From positions 1-64,000 of the forward strand of contig BPJV01000004.1 in NCBI GenBank assembly GCA_026004795.1: a stretch of DNA of 64,000 nucleotides. Direction: 5' to 3'. Each line of letters starts with the position of its first letter. Within the stretch, counting starts at the first letter, position 1. The notes under the pieces were generated by a model. The model saw nothing but the letters and a program-made list of their open reading frames with translations. It did not search any database and was not told the origin of the DNA. Made by a program: the position numbers and the translations under genes. Source of the stretch: Pirellulaceae bacterium (lineage in GTDB: Bacteria > Planctomycetota > Planctomycetia > Pirellulales > Pirellulaceae). Of the stretch, positions 17,066 to 25,383 are shown piece by piece.

Positions 17066-18073
17066 TCAATCCGCAGGATACCAGCGGCGTCCACCGTTGA
17101 TTTCAATACGTTGGCCATTGACGAACGAGGCTTGGTCGGTAATCAACCAAGCCACCACCTCCGCTACTTCCTCCGGTGTCCCCCAACGGCCAGCAAGCGA
17201 TTCGCTGCAGGCGCGCTGGTCCCAGTAGGTACCCTCCGCGCGACCTCCCCACGCGGTCTTGATCCACCCCGGAGCGATGAGGTTGACGCGGATGCGGTGG
17301 CCGACTGTCTGGCTAAGGGCCTTGGTGAATCCTTCGACGGCTGCTTTGGCGGTTCCAAACAACTGACCAGCTTCTCCCTCCATTCCATAGGCTGCTTGAT
17401 CCCATCCCATGTTGATGATCGATGGTGTGGGAGAGTTGGGCTGGGGGCGATCCCCAGTCGCAGCGGGGCAGACTTGTCGTTGGTCCGATGATGGATGAGC
17501 TGGTGGGGATGGAGACGGGTCGGCGGGAGCGGGCGTTGGGGGGGATGGGGACTGATAAGCGGAAGAGTCGTTCAACTGGTGTTCCGGCAGGGACGATGGG
17601 GCAACAATCGGTGGCTGTTCCAATCGGGACTTTGTGGGGGCGTCGTGGCCAGGTTCGGCAGGAGTGGTAAGCGGGCTATCGAGCAGTCGTTGGGCCACCA
17701 GGCGGGACAGACGTACGGTGGCGGCTACGTCGACTTGCCACAAAGCCTGCATCTTTGTGTCGAAGTCCGCTTCCCAAGCACCGTTGGTGAGAATGTCTGC
17801 ACCCGCGTTGTTAATCCATGCGGTAACATGCCCACCCCAGTGGAAGACGGCACCGACCAAGTCGTTGCAAGCCAGCGGGTCGCTCAGGTCGGCCGTGAAA
17901 CAACGCAGGCGACATTGGGGAGCGAGCTTTCGAATCCGTGCTGCCGTGTGGAAGAGTCCGGTCAAGTTTTGGCGGCAGTGCAAGGCGAGGTCGAACCCTT
18001 CTCTCGCCAACCGCAGGGCGATCGCTGCACCAATACCAGAGGAACTTCCAGTAACGCAGACGACTCGATTCAC
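17066..18073 (-). CDS. SDR-family protein with altered active site and proline-rich insert
   Basis: The Rossmann dinucleotide motif TGSSSGIG (residues 8-15) and the NNAG motif (88-91) are intact, and PGWIKTAWGG plus the end block ADQ-like SFVNGQRIEINGG identify a classical short-chain dehydrogenase. The catalytic YxxxK reads FGTAK (F239, K243), so the proton-donating tyrosine is missing, and no serine lies 13 residues earlier. Residues about 131-217 are a Pro/Ser-rich low-complexity insert, which explains the 335-residue length against about 250. The start is GTG at 18073, because GGGGAGG sits six bases upstream; the ATG at 18097 lacks such a site. The protein may bind NAD(P) without classical oxidoreductase activity. 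The substrate is unknown. Confidence 0.82.
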   Translation of the reverse strand: MNRVVCVTGSSSGIGAAIALRLAREGFDLALHCRQNLTGLFHTAARIRKLAPQCRLRCFTADLSDPLACNDLVGAVFHWGGHVTAWINNAGADILTNGAWEADFDTKMQALWQVDVAATVRLSRLVAQRLLDSPLTTPAEPGHDAPTKSRLEQPPIVAPSSLPEHQLNDSSAYQSPSPPTPAPADPSPSPPAHPSSDQRQVCPAATGDRPQPNSPTPSIINMGWDQAAYGMEGEAGQLFGTAKAAVEGFTKALSQTVGHRIRVNLIAPGWIKTAWGGRAEGTYWDQRACSESLAGRWGTPEEVAEVVAWLITDQASFVNGQRIEINGGRRWYPAD

Positions 18074-18385
18074 CGACTTGCCTCCCCGAAAAATCATCCG
18101 TCCGCATCGTTGCCATCGGCCGAGGCTCGGTCGCCTTGTCGATGGCGATGGTTCACGTTCCTACGGATACCTGAGTAGAAAAAAGAAGAACCGCTGAACA
18201 TCTTCCTGAGGAAGGTCCAGCGGTTCAACTAGCTGATACGCCGGGTGAGGCGGTTATCAGGCAAGACTGGCCGGTGGCAATACCACTGAACAGGGGTGGG
18301 GAAACGAGTCCGGCCTGTTGGTACAAGCAACATCTGGCAGTGGCCTGGGGCCGCCGGAATGTCGGGGAGACGACCGGCCAAATTG
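18074..18385. other. Intergenic region containing a terminator
   Basis: This 312-base gap lies between two minus-strand genes. It contains the terminator at 18178-18226 and presumably the promoter of the SDR gene, which was not recognised. Confidence 0.5.
18178..18226 (-). terminator. Rho-independent terminator of the lipoprotein gene
   Basis: The arms GAACCGCTG (18188-18196) and CAGCGGTTC (18218-18226) pair perfectly. Read on the minus strand, the stem is followed by CTTCTTTTTT. It lies about 160 bases after the stop of the gene at 18386. Confidence 0.85.
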
Positions 18386-18988
18386 CTACTCGCAGGCAAC
18401 TTCGGGGTCGCCGCAGATGTGGAAGTGGTTGTGGTCGATATAGATGACTTCGACCGCTTCCTCATCTTCCAACGTGTAGGGCACGGGCCAACCATTGATG
18501 ACTCGTTCGGTGAAATAGATGGTGCACTTGTAGTGGGCATGGTGCAGTTGGGCCATACCGATCAAGGGGATAAAGCGAGGCGGATCCACGTAATCGGCGA
18601 TCTTGCACTTCACGATCCGCACGTTGTTCCGTTGGCGTTCGTGGAGCAAGGGGATTCCCCCACGCACTGGCCGAGCTTTCTCCAAGGCTTGCATTACCTC
18701 GTCGTCGCTGGGGGGATCTAGAGCGACTGGCGGCCCCCCGGCAGTGATCGGTCCCATGATCGGTACCCGCTCATAGCGTTCGTGAATGTGAAACTTGAGC
18801 TCTTGCGAATCCTGTAGGTAGGGGCTGATGGGAATCGGAATACCCAAGGGCCCGAGATCCACCCCCTGCGTGATACCGACACATCCGGTGGAGGATACGG
18901 CAGTGACGCAGACCACGGTCAGCAGCATCCAAGGGAGAACGCTACAAGTTGCTCCAACAGTTGTTTTCTCGTGTGCATGTCCTGGCAT
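18386..18988 (-). CDS. Conserved hypothetical lipoprotein
   Basis: The 200-residue product has a basic N-terminus, a hydrophobic stretch (VLPWMLLTVVCVTAV) and a lipobox-like SSTGC, so lipidation at that cysteine and export are likely. The mature part contains a Gly/Pro-rich segment (GPLGIPIPISPYL), a beta-rich middle and a histidine-rich end, IDHNHFHICGDPEVACE, that could bind a metal. I do not recognise the family. The start at 18988 is preferred over 19075 because it places the signal at the N-terminus and has GAGGGA upstream. The gene is monocistronic, with its own terminator at 18178-18226. Confidence 0.65.
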   Translation of the reverse strand: MPGHAHEKTTVGATCSVLPWMLLTVVCVTAVSSTGCVGITQGVDLGPLGIPIPISPYLQDSQELKFHIHERYERVPIMGPITAGGPPVALDPPSDDEVMQALEKARPVRGGIPLLHERQRNNVRIVKCKIADYVDPPRFIPLIGMAQLHHAHYKCTIYFTERVINGWPVPYTLEDEEAVEVIYIDHNHFHICGDPEVACE

Positions 18989-19341
18989 CGAACGATCCCT
19001 CGTGTCGACTGGTGTAGTTGGAAACGAGTCCTCCCCATTGCCCACCCGGCGTTCCAACACATCTGGCTCCTCCACACACTCCTAGCGCGTGAAGTGACAG
19101 CACGTCGGGGAGACTCCTTTCCCGTCTAAGAGCATTTATCGTTGGTAAGGTGCGTAGGACTTGCGGGTTTTTCGCGTTTTATGATCGGAAAACTGGTTAC
19201 GACCGTTTCGACTGGCTGCGGCCAACGGTCCTTTTGTTGCGATGAGCGAAGGCAATCGCACCTGGCGGCTGGCGGGCTCGTGCTGGTGTGATGGTTAGTG
19301 GCATGTCGGCCGCGCAGGACAGGGCATGCGATGAGGGGGAG
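18989..19341. other. Intergenic region, probable promoter of the lipoprotein gene
   Basis: The 353 bases lie between the start of the lipoprotein gene and the 3' end of the kinase gene, both on the minus strand. No strong promoter hexamers or terminator were recognised. Confidence 0.35.
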
Positions 19342-20688
19342 TCAAGCTGGCGGCGGGGAGGAGGGGATGCGGGCGACGACGATGGTCCCGACCCCCACTT
19401 GGCTATCGAATTGGAGGCTGCCTCCTAAGCGTTGCAGGACGTTCTTTGTCAGATAGAGTCCCAATCCCATACCGCGGCCGGGTTCTTTGGTGGTAAAAAA
19501 CGGCTCTCCCACTCGTTCGAGGATGTCCGCTGGGATGCCGGGCCCATGATCTTGCACAGTGATCGTCCACCCGTGGTCGTCGGCGACTCCTGAAAGCACA
19601 ACCTCTTCGCTGTTCTGGCTAGCATCGACAGCATTTTGCAGCAAGTTTCGCACCGCCTGAGCAGCGGCTTGTATAGGCAATTCGGCGACGGAGGAGGCTG
19701 ATGCGGGGTCGAGATCAAGCCGCACACGTTCGGCGCCACGCAATCCAACTAAAGTCTCCTCCAAGAAGTCTTCTAAGGTGACCGACGAGAGCTGTTCCCC
19801 GGCTGCTTCTCCAGCGGCACTCATCATGCGGTCGAGAATCTGACGGCAGGCATCCAGCTCACTGCGAATCAGTCGCACGTCTTGGCGAGCTGATTCGGTT
19901 CCCGCCGCTCCTTCCAATGCCCTGCCCAACTCGCTGGCCACCACGGCAATCGTACTGAGGGGGGTGGCCAATTCATGTGCTGCGCCAGCGGCCAGGGTAG
20001 CGAGGCTTTCGAGTTGTCGATTGCGCAACCGCGCTTCCTCCGCCTCTTGCAAAGCGCGCTCGCGTCGGCGTACCTCTCCGGTCAGGGCCGTGATGAAGTA
20101 AAGAATCACTCCACTGCAGGTGGCGAACGCCACCAAGAAACCAAGTTTAGGTATGGTCCACTCGGGGGTTGCACCAGGCGGTGCCGCATGGAGACCGGCT
20201 GCCGCTAGTACATCCAACGGCAACGCCCGAACCAGCAGCATCCCCACTCCCACAACGGTCAGCGCCCAGATGCTCCACGCCCATGCCGGCCCGAGGACGG
20301 CGCCGGCGACCGCCACATTGACGAAATAAAACATGGAAAAGGGGTTGGCGATACCCGCGGTCAGGTAGAGCATGCCCGTGAGAATCAGGACGTCGAGTAC
20401 CATCAGCAGGGGGATGACCTGCGGCAGGGGCAACCAATCGGCGGCTGATCTGCCACCACGATGCAACGACCGCAGCCACCACCAGAAGACGAGGTTGGTA
20501 CACGCCGTGATGCCGATCAGCACCAGCAACTCCACGTACGGTAGTTTCACCTTCAAACCAAACACCACCACCAACATGGTGAGCAGTTGCCCGGCAACGG
20601 CCACCCACCGCAGGTGGAGGAACCAGATGGCGGTCGCTAGGTTGGGACGAGGGTGAACCTGTTGCGGCAGCAAAGTGGGAATGGCCAT
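19342..20688 (-). CDS. RegB/PrrB-like membrane sensor histidine kinase
   Basis: The 448-residue product has about six membrane helices (roughly 20-205), then a short coiled coil (206-228). The H-box LAAGAAHELATPLSTIAVV follows with phospho-acceptor H238. The N-box is QAVRNLLQNAVDAS, then the G boxes DHGPGIP and GMGLGLYLTKNVL. The membrane motif AGIANPFSMFYFVNV (111-125) matches the GGxxNPF ubiquinone-binding motif of RegB redox sensors, which report electron-transport state. No response regulator gene is adjacent, so this is an orphan in the window. It starts ten bases after the PIG-L gene, so the two are probably cotranscribed with cobL. Confidence 0.88.
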   Translation of the reverse strand: MAIPTLLPQQVHPRPNLATAIWFLHLRWVAVAGQLLTMLVVVFGLKVKLPYVELLVLIGITACTNLVFWWWLRSLHRGGRSAADWLPLPQVIPLLMVLDVLILTGMLYLTAGIANPFSMFYFVNVAVAGAVLGPAWAWSIWALTVVGVGMLLVRALPLDVLAAAGLHAAPPGATPEWTIPKLGFLVAFATCSGVILYFITALTGEVRRRERALQEAEEARLRNRQLESLATLAAGAAHELATPLSTIAVVASELGRALEGAAGTESARQDVRLIRSELDACRQILDRMMSAAGEAAGEQLSSVTLEDFLEETLVGLRGAERVRLDLDPASASSVAELPIQAAAQAVRNLLQNAVDASQNSEEVVLSGVADDHGWTITVQDHGPGIPADILERVGEPFFTTKEPGRGMGLGLYLTKNVLQRLGGSLQFDSQVGVGTIVVARIPSSPPPA

Positions 20689-20698
20689 CAGCGTTCTC

Positions 20699-21424
20699 TC
20701 ACTGCTGCGAAGCCGGGATCATTGCCTTGACCAGATCCTCGCAACCTATGGTCCGTGGAGACGCGAATACCTCGCCTGCCTCAAAGCCGGCTGCCGCTCC
20801 GGCGGTCAACGCAATCGCACGTACGCGCTCAATGACATATTGTTTCTCCGGAGGAAATTGCGTCTGGTAACAAAGGATAGCTTCGATCTTGCGTTCCAAA
20901 TAACCCGCGATATCAACCGTAATCGATGGGCCCAACGCGGGAAGGTGTTCAAAACCAAGTTGGAAATAGAGTTGCCGCGGGATGTTGTGCACTGGCAAGT
21001 CGGGAAAATGTTCGTCCCACTTAGTCAGTCGCGAGTAGAACACGGCCGCATCGGTGATCAGCATGGCTTGGTAGTGATCGGGAGAAGCCAAGGGGGTTTT
21101 CTGGCCGAAGCCGAGAACCAATCGAGGCCGGTAGCGCCGAAACTCGCGCGCCAGCGCCACTCGCGCCTCAAATGAGTCGAACAACCGTCGATTGGGCAAA
21201 TCAAGGACCTTGCGAAACGCTACGCCGAGAACGTTCGCCGCTCGCTCGGCTTCTGCCAGGCGAATGGCGGGGTCATCGCAACGGGGCGTTGGTTCGCCGT
21301 TGGTCAGATCGATAATCCCGACCCGATATCCTTGATCGACCAATTTGGCCAAGGTCGCACCGCACGCGATTTCCACGTCATCCGGATGTGCCCCGACGGC
21401 CAATACGTCTACTGGTGCAGTCAT
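20699..21424 (-). CDS. PIG-L/LmbE family zinc deacetylase (BshB1-like)
   Basis: The 241-residue product has the zinc-binding motif [12 protein letters not shown] (H13, D15/D16) and a distal SPDHYQA with H117, the three-ligand set of GlcNAc-PI/MshB/BshB de-N-acetylases. The C-terminal half ([16 protein letters not shown]) resembles BshB1, the bacillithiol N-acetylglucosaminylmalate deacetylase, but bshA and bshC are not here. The substrate is therefore open. GGAAGGA lies five bases before the ATG. The gene is the middle member of the minus-strand cluster cobL / this gene / histidine kinase, with gaps of 42 and 10 bases. Confidence 0.85.
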   Translation of the reverse strand: MTAPVDVLAVGAHPDDVEIACGATLAKLVDQGYRVGIIDLTNGEPTPRCDDPAIRLAEAERAANVLGVAFRKVLDLPNRRLFDSFEARVALAREFRRYRPRLVLGFGQKTPLASPDHYQAMLITDAAVFYSRLTKWDEHFPDLPVHNIPRQLYFQLGFEHLPALGPSITVDIAGYLERKIEAILCYQTQFPPEKQYVIERVRAIALTAGAAAGFEAGEVFASPRTIGCEDLVKAMIPASQQ

Positions 21425-21466
21425 CGTTCCTTCCGCATCGTTGGTAAACCGGGCATGTCAAAATCG

Positions 21467-22741
21467 CTACTCGGCACCCACTTTTCTGGCCACGAACAGA
21501 AACGACGGGTGCATCGATTCGAATCGCAATCGATCCAGTTGCTGTTGACTCCGCGCCAGATGGACCATGAGCACATCGCGGTCGGGCTGATGGGGGCGCA
21601 TCGCCTGTTCGACTGCCATCAAGTTGTCCAGGCTCCCTACATTGGCGACCAGGTAACCACCGCTGCGCAATCGCTGCCACGCGGCTTCCACCAAACCGGC
21701 CACCTGGCGCCCCGTACCTCCGACGAAAATCGCATCCGGGTCGGGGAGGTCTCGCCACGCCAGCGGTGCTTGGCCATGGATGGGATGAAGATTGGTCACG
21801 CCAAAACGGGCCGCGTTGTCGACCAACAGCTGGTAGTCGTGCGCGTCCATCTCGATGGCGAACACCTTTCCCTCCTTAGCCAACTGCGCCGCTTCGATCG
21901 CTACCGAACCGGTACCGGCGCCGATGTCCCACACGATACTCCGCGGCTCCAGGCTCATCTCTGCCAGAGCCATCACGCGCACTTCCTTGGGGGTCAACAA
22001 CCCGCGGCTGGGGCGATTGTGGTGAAACGCCACATCGGGGTTTCCGAACAGTCTTTTACGCTGGAGTTTCCCGGGGCGATCGGGAACTCCCTGAGTCCGA
22101 ACCAGCACCATCACGTTCAGACTGGTGAACTCCGTATTGGCAATTTCAGCCAACGTACCGCGCGTCACCCGCTCGTCCGGGGACCCCAGGTTCTCACAAA
22201 CGTAAACGGTGAAGTAGTCGATGCCTGTATCCAGCAATGCTTGGGCCAGTCGCGCCGGTGGATAATCTTCCGAGGTAAAAATGCCCGCTTTATCAGCCGT
22301 ACGCAGCTTTTCAATGATGTGCTCCAGCGGTTGGTTGGCGACGTTGGTCAGGTACGCCTCTTCCCAACTCTCTTTGACGCGAGCGAATGCCAGCTGCATA
22401 CTGCTTACGTGAGGAACGACTTCGAAGCGATCTTTGCCTAAGCGATCGCAGAGGTACCGTGCCACTCCGTAAAACAGAGGATCGCCGCTGGTCAGAACGA
22501 CGCAGGGCAATTGCTCCGCCTCTTCGATGGCTCGACAAGCATCGTCCAGATCTCCACTAATGGCCACCTCGCGAATTGGGCCATGGCGAGACACTTCCTC
22601 GCGGACTTTGGCCAGCAACTCCGGCGGTCCGATTACCGTTCCTGCACGCTGCAGGACCTCGATCGCCTGGTGGGTCAATCCCTCCACACCATCGTCGCCG
22701 ATACCGACGATGAATGTCTTTTGTTCGGTCTGCGTCACCAC
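21467..22741 (-). CDS. cobL: Precorrin-6Y C5,15-methyltransferase (decarboxylating)
   Basis: This bifunctional 424-residue enzyme of cobalamin corrin-ring synthesis methylates C5 and C15 and decarboxylates the acetate side chain. Residues about 8-210 are the CbiE tetrapyrrole methylase half (FIVGIGDDGVEGLT, then LTSGDPLFYGVARYL). Residues about 240-420 are the CbiT half, with the SAM-binding VWDIGAGTGSVAIEAAQL. The start is taken as GTG at 22741, with AAAGGA seven bases upstream, which agrees with where family homology begins. An ATG at 22813 and a longer frame to 23059 have no ribosome-binding site at a usable distance. No other cobalamin ring gene is in the window. Confidence 0.92.
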   Translation of the reverse strand: MVTQTEQKTFIVGIGDDGVEGLTHQAIEVLQRAGTVIGPPELLAKVREEVSRHGPIREVAISGDLDDACRAIEEAEQLPCVVLTSGDPLFYGVARYLCDRLGKDRFEVVPHVSSMQLAFARVKESWEEAYLTNVANQPLEHIIEKLRTADKAGIFTSEDYPPARLAQALLDTGIDYFTVYVCENLGSPDERVTRGTLAEIANTEFTSLNVMVLVRTQGVPDRPGKLQRKRLFGNPDVAFHHNRPSRGLLTPKEVRVMALAEMSLEPRSIVWDIGAGTGSVAIEAAQLAKEGKVFAIEMDAHDYQLLVDNAARFGVTNLHPIHGQAPLAWRDLPDPDAIFVGGTGRQVAGLVEAAWQRLRSGGYLVANVGSLDNLMAVEQAMRPHQPDRDVLMVHLARSQQQLDRLRFESMHPSFLFVARKVGAE

Positions 22742-23165
22742 GCTGCCGTCCTTTCTGATCTTTACCCTCGCCCGAAGCAGGACAAAACCGTCATCGGACA
22801 CCTTACCATCCATCGTGCCCGGTGGTATTTCTCCCGAGCATGGTAGCACAGCCTGAGCGAATCGAAAGCCGCCAAGGCCTCTTTCGGCCGTCGCCGACTT
22901 TTGTCGCGCGGTGGGGCGAGGCCCGGCTACCGACGATTCCTTCATGCATTCTTCATGCAGTGGGGGGTGGCCGGTGGCTGATTCAAAGTAACCTAACGTT
23001 CCGTGTTGGTTGGTCATGCATCGCCCACGTGCAGCGACGAGCAGCTGAGCGAATCGCAATGGAATTAATCGCTATAATTTTCAACGGCTTTGGCGGTTGC
23101 GGAGATGCATGGATTTCACCTGGTTAACATTGCTCGGGCATTCGATGGCAGAGGAGCCAAAAACG
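22742..23165. other. Divergent promoter region between cobL and a DUF1559 gene
   Basis: The 424 bases separate divergently transcribed genes. A perfect TATAAT (23074-23079) lies about 90 bases before the DUF1559 start on the plus strand, although its -35 region is poor. No riboswitch fold for cobalamin was recognised upstream of cobL. Confidence 0.45.
23074..23079 (+). promoter_or_regulatory. Possible -10 box for the DUF1559 gene
   Basis: TATAAT stands in an AT-rich patch (AATTAATCGCTATAATTTTC). There is no good TTGACA 17 bases upstream, so it would need an activator or another sigma factor. Confidence 0.35.
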
Positions 23166-24095
23166 ATGAATAGACGAAAAGGCTTCACGTTGGTTGAGCT
23201 GTTAGTGGTCATCGCCATTATCGGCATTCTGGTAGGTTTGTTGCTCCCGGCGGTGCAGGCCGCGCGAGAAGCGGCACGGCGGATGAGCTGCCAAAACAAC
23301 GTCAAGCAACTGGCTTTGGCACTCCACAATTACGAAAGTACCCACAAGCGTTTCCCCTTCGGCTGGAACACGCACGGAACGCTATGGTCGGCCATGTTGC
23401 TGCCGTTCATCGAGCAGGGGAACTTGTACCAGACGCTCGAATTCTCGGAGTATCGCAATTGGGCCACCGACGACACGCCCAATGAAGCGGCCGCCGGTAC
23501 TCCGATCTCCGTATTCCGCTGTCCGAGCCTGCCTATTGCTCAGAGTTTCAACAACTCCGGGATCCCCACTCGGCGACCATCGAGCTACCGGGGAAATGGC
23601 GGCAGTGAAGTGACCTCCGACGACACCAGTACGATCCCCGTCGCCGGTACCAAATCATTCGAACAACTGAATCTCAACGGCATCTTTTATGCCTGCAGTG
23701 CCATTCGTTTCGGGGACATTACCGACGGCACGAGCAACACGTTTGCTTTCGGGGAGTCCCGCACGGATCCAGAATTCGTCAAAGATGGACAAGGCATGGA
23801 TTTTTGGTTTATCGGTTCGCCTCAGGCCGACCCCTGTAGTTGTACCGGTAACACCAGTGGCACGGAGTTCAGCGAGGCGGTGGGAAGTACCTACATGCAG
23901 ATGAACTTGCAGATCCGAGACCCCGGGGCCCACGGTCGACTGATCGAACTGGCCTTTGGTAGCTACCACACCGGCGGGGCTCATTTCGGTATTTGTGACG
24001 GTTCGGTTCAATTCCTCAGTGAGAACATGGATTTGACGGTCTATCGCAATTTGGGGGCTCGCAACGACGGTCAAGTCGTCAGCATGGATCCGTAG
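23166..24095 (+). CDS. DUF1559 pseudopilin-like protein
   Basis: The 309-residue product begins MNRRKGFTLVELLVV, a class III prepilin signal cleaved between Gly and Phe, with the Glu at +5 and a hydrophobic helix ending LLLPAVQAAREAARR. The rest is the DUF1559 domain, with the landmarks CQNNVKQLALALHNYES, FGDITDGTSNTFAFGE and, near the end, HTGGAHFGICDGSVQFLSEN. DUF1559 proteins are massively expanded in Planctomycetes and are presumed to form or decorate pseudopilus fibres; the function of single members is unknown. GAGGAG lies ten bases before the ATG. A lipoprotein gene follows after 74 bases. Confidence 0.95.
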   Translation: MNRRKGFTLVELLVVIAIIGILVGLLLPAVQAAREAARRMSCQNNVKQLALALHNYESTHKRFPFGWNTHGTLWSAMLLPFIEQGNLYQTLEFSEYRNWATDDTPNEAAAGTPISVFRCPSLPIAQSFNNSGIPTRRPSSYRGNGGSEVTSDDTSTIPVAGTKSFEQLNLNGIFYACSAIRFGDITDGTSNTFAFGESRTDPEFVKDGQGMDFWFIGSPQADPCSCTGNTSGTEFSEAVGSTYMQMNLQIRDPGAHGRLIELAFGSYHTGGAHFGICDGSVQFLSENMDLTVYRNLGARNDGQVVSMDP

Positions 24096-24169
24096 GACCA
24101 GCGCAACAAGTTGCATCAGTGACAGGTAAGGCCGCCCACCTGCGGACGACCAGCGATAGGAGACGGGAC

Positions 24170-24646
24170 ATGATCCGACCAGGAACATTAGCGTTTGTAG
24201 CTGTAATTGTTGGTTCTTTGTGCCTTTTCGGGTGCGACCAGCAAGGCCCCGATTATGGCAAGCTTGGCCTCGTCGAGGTTGGTGGCATCGTCACCCTCGA
24301 CGGAGCTCCCGTGGCAGGGGCCGGCGTGTTCTTTTACGATGAGCAGCAGCGGTACAGCTACGGCATCACAGATGAGCAAGGCCATTATCAACTGATGTTC
24401 AACTCGGAAAAATCCGGAGTAACGCCGGGGAAGAAACGCGTGGAAATCTGGACCACCAAGAACCCGTTAGGCGAAGCGGCCAGCGGCGAGGTGGAAGAGG
24501 AAGATCCGGACGCACGTTCCCACGCAGAAGAGCAGATTCCCGCTTGCTACAACAAGCAGACGGTGTTGACGGTCGAAGTCACCGAAGCCGATTCCTCGCT
24601 CGATTTTCCGCTTGCATCCGATTGTTCAACCACTGCGGCGTCTTGA
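24170..24646 (+). CDS. Lipoprotein with carboxypeptidase-regulatory-like domain
   Basis: The 158-residue product has a lipoprotein signal (MIRPGTLAFVAVIVGSLCLFGC, cysteine at 22). One beta-sandwich domain follows, with GIVTLDGAPVAGAGVFFYD and ITDEQGHYQLMF, the pattern of a transthyretin/CarboxypepD_reg-like fold. A short acidic stretch (EVEEEDPDARSHAEE) comes before the last strands. AGGAGA stands seven bases before the ATG. It is the downstream partner of a DUF1559 gene; the same pairing recurs on the other strand at 39303-41221. Attachment or assembly of the pseudopilin is inferred from that pairing only. Confidence 0.85.
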   Translation: MIRPGTLAFVAVIVGSLCLFGCDQQGPDYGKLGLVEVGGIVTLDGAPVAGAGVFFYDEQQRYSYGITDEQGHYQLMFNSEKSGVTPGKKRVEIWTTKNPLGEAASGEVEEEDPDARSHAEEQIPACYNKQTVLTVEVTEADSSLDFPLASDCSTTAAS

Positions 24647-25383
24647 GACGAAGCCTGGCGCCGGTCGGTGGTGGAGTAGTCCGAGTGGACAGCGCCCGCG
24701 CGCTCCGTTTGCGAGCCTCTCCTTCGCCCGCCGCGCGGCAAGGTTGCCTTGCCTGCCACGTGTGGGCAAAGCGTCGGACGGAGCGAGCCGCATGACGAGG
24801 ACTGGGCAACCACCGCTACTCGGGGCGGGCCGGTCGACGCTGTTCACGCGGCGCGGAGTTCCTGCAGCGCCGAGCAGCGACGGCGTGTGGCTGTGGGTAT
24901 ACCAAGTTGGCGTCGTCGGGGAGATGTTACTACCCGCGCTGGCTGAGGCTCCATGTCCGGCGGCCCCTGGAACCGCCGGACGCTGGCGTGGGGCATAGCG
25001 GCTATCTTGAGGACCGTTTCCTCTCGAATTCTCGTTTTTCCCCATAATGCGCCATCGAGGCCGGGGGTCATCCACATTGCTTGGCCTTATCAGCATGCGA
25101 TGGGGGCTAGTCCTCGACAATGCAGCTGGCGCGTTTTTTGCCCGGTGCCGAGTTCCTAATGGTCCACCAACCTCCCAGCGCGGAGCGAGGCGGGGCAGCG
25201 CCAGACTTGCCGTGCGGCATCCTCCGAATCCTTCGCTCACGCGCTAGACTGGCTTGAGCACTGGCCTTCCTAGTCGCTATGGTAAGCATTGTGCGGTACC
25301 CAGAACGTGCGGCGTCGGGTCGCCCCCCGTGCGGTTTCCTCGATGGGCAACTAGTTCTTTCTTTTCGTGTGGAAGGTTCTTCC
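24647..25383. other. 737-base GC-rich region without a recognisable gene
   Basis: Overlapping long frames on both strands are typical of GC-rich non-coding DNA, and none has recognisable motifs. No repeat or terminator was seen. The end of this stretch may contain an alternative eboE start (25279). Confidence 0.45.

Noticed and set aside
21332-22441. 369-codon plus-strand frame opposite cobL
   Set aside because: It is antisense to an unambiguous methyltransferase gene and shows no recognisable domain.
22742-23165. Cobalamin riboswitch upstream of cobL
   Set aside because: I could not find the conserved B12-box core or the expected stems in the region upstream of the GTG at 22741.
24626-25240. 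204-codon minus-strand frame in the gap before eboE
   Set aside because: It has strongly biased Pro/Arg composition, no ribosome site, no motif and overlaps frames on all strands.
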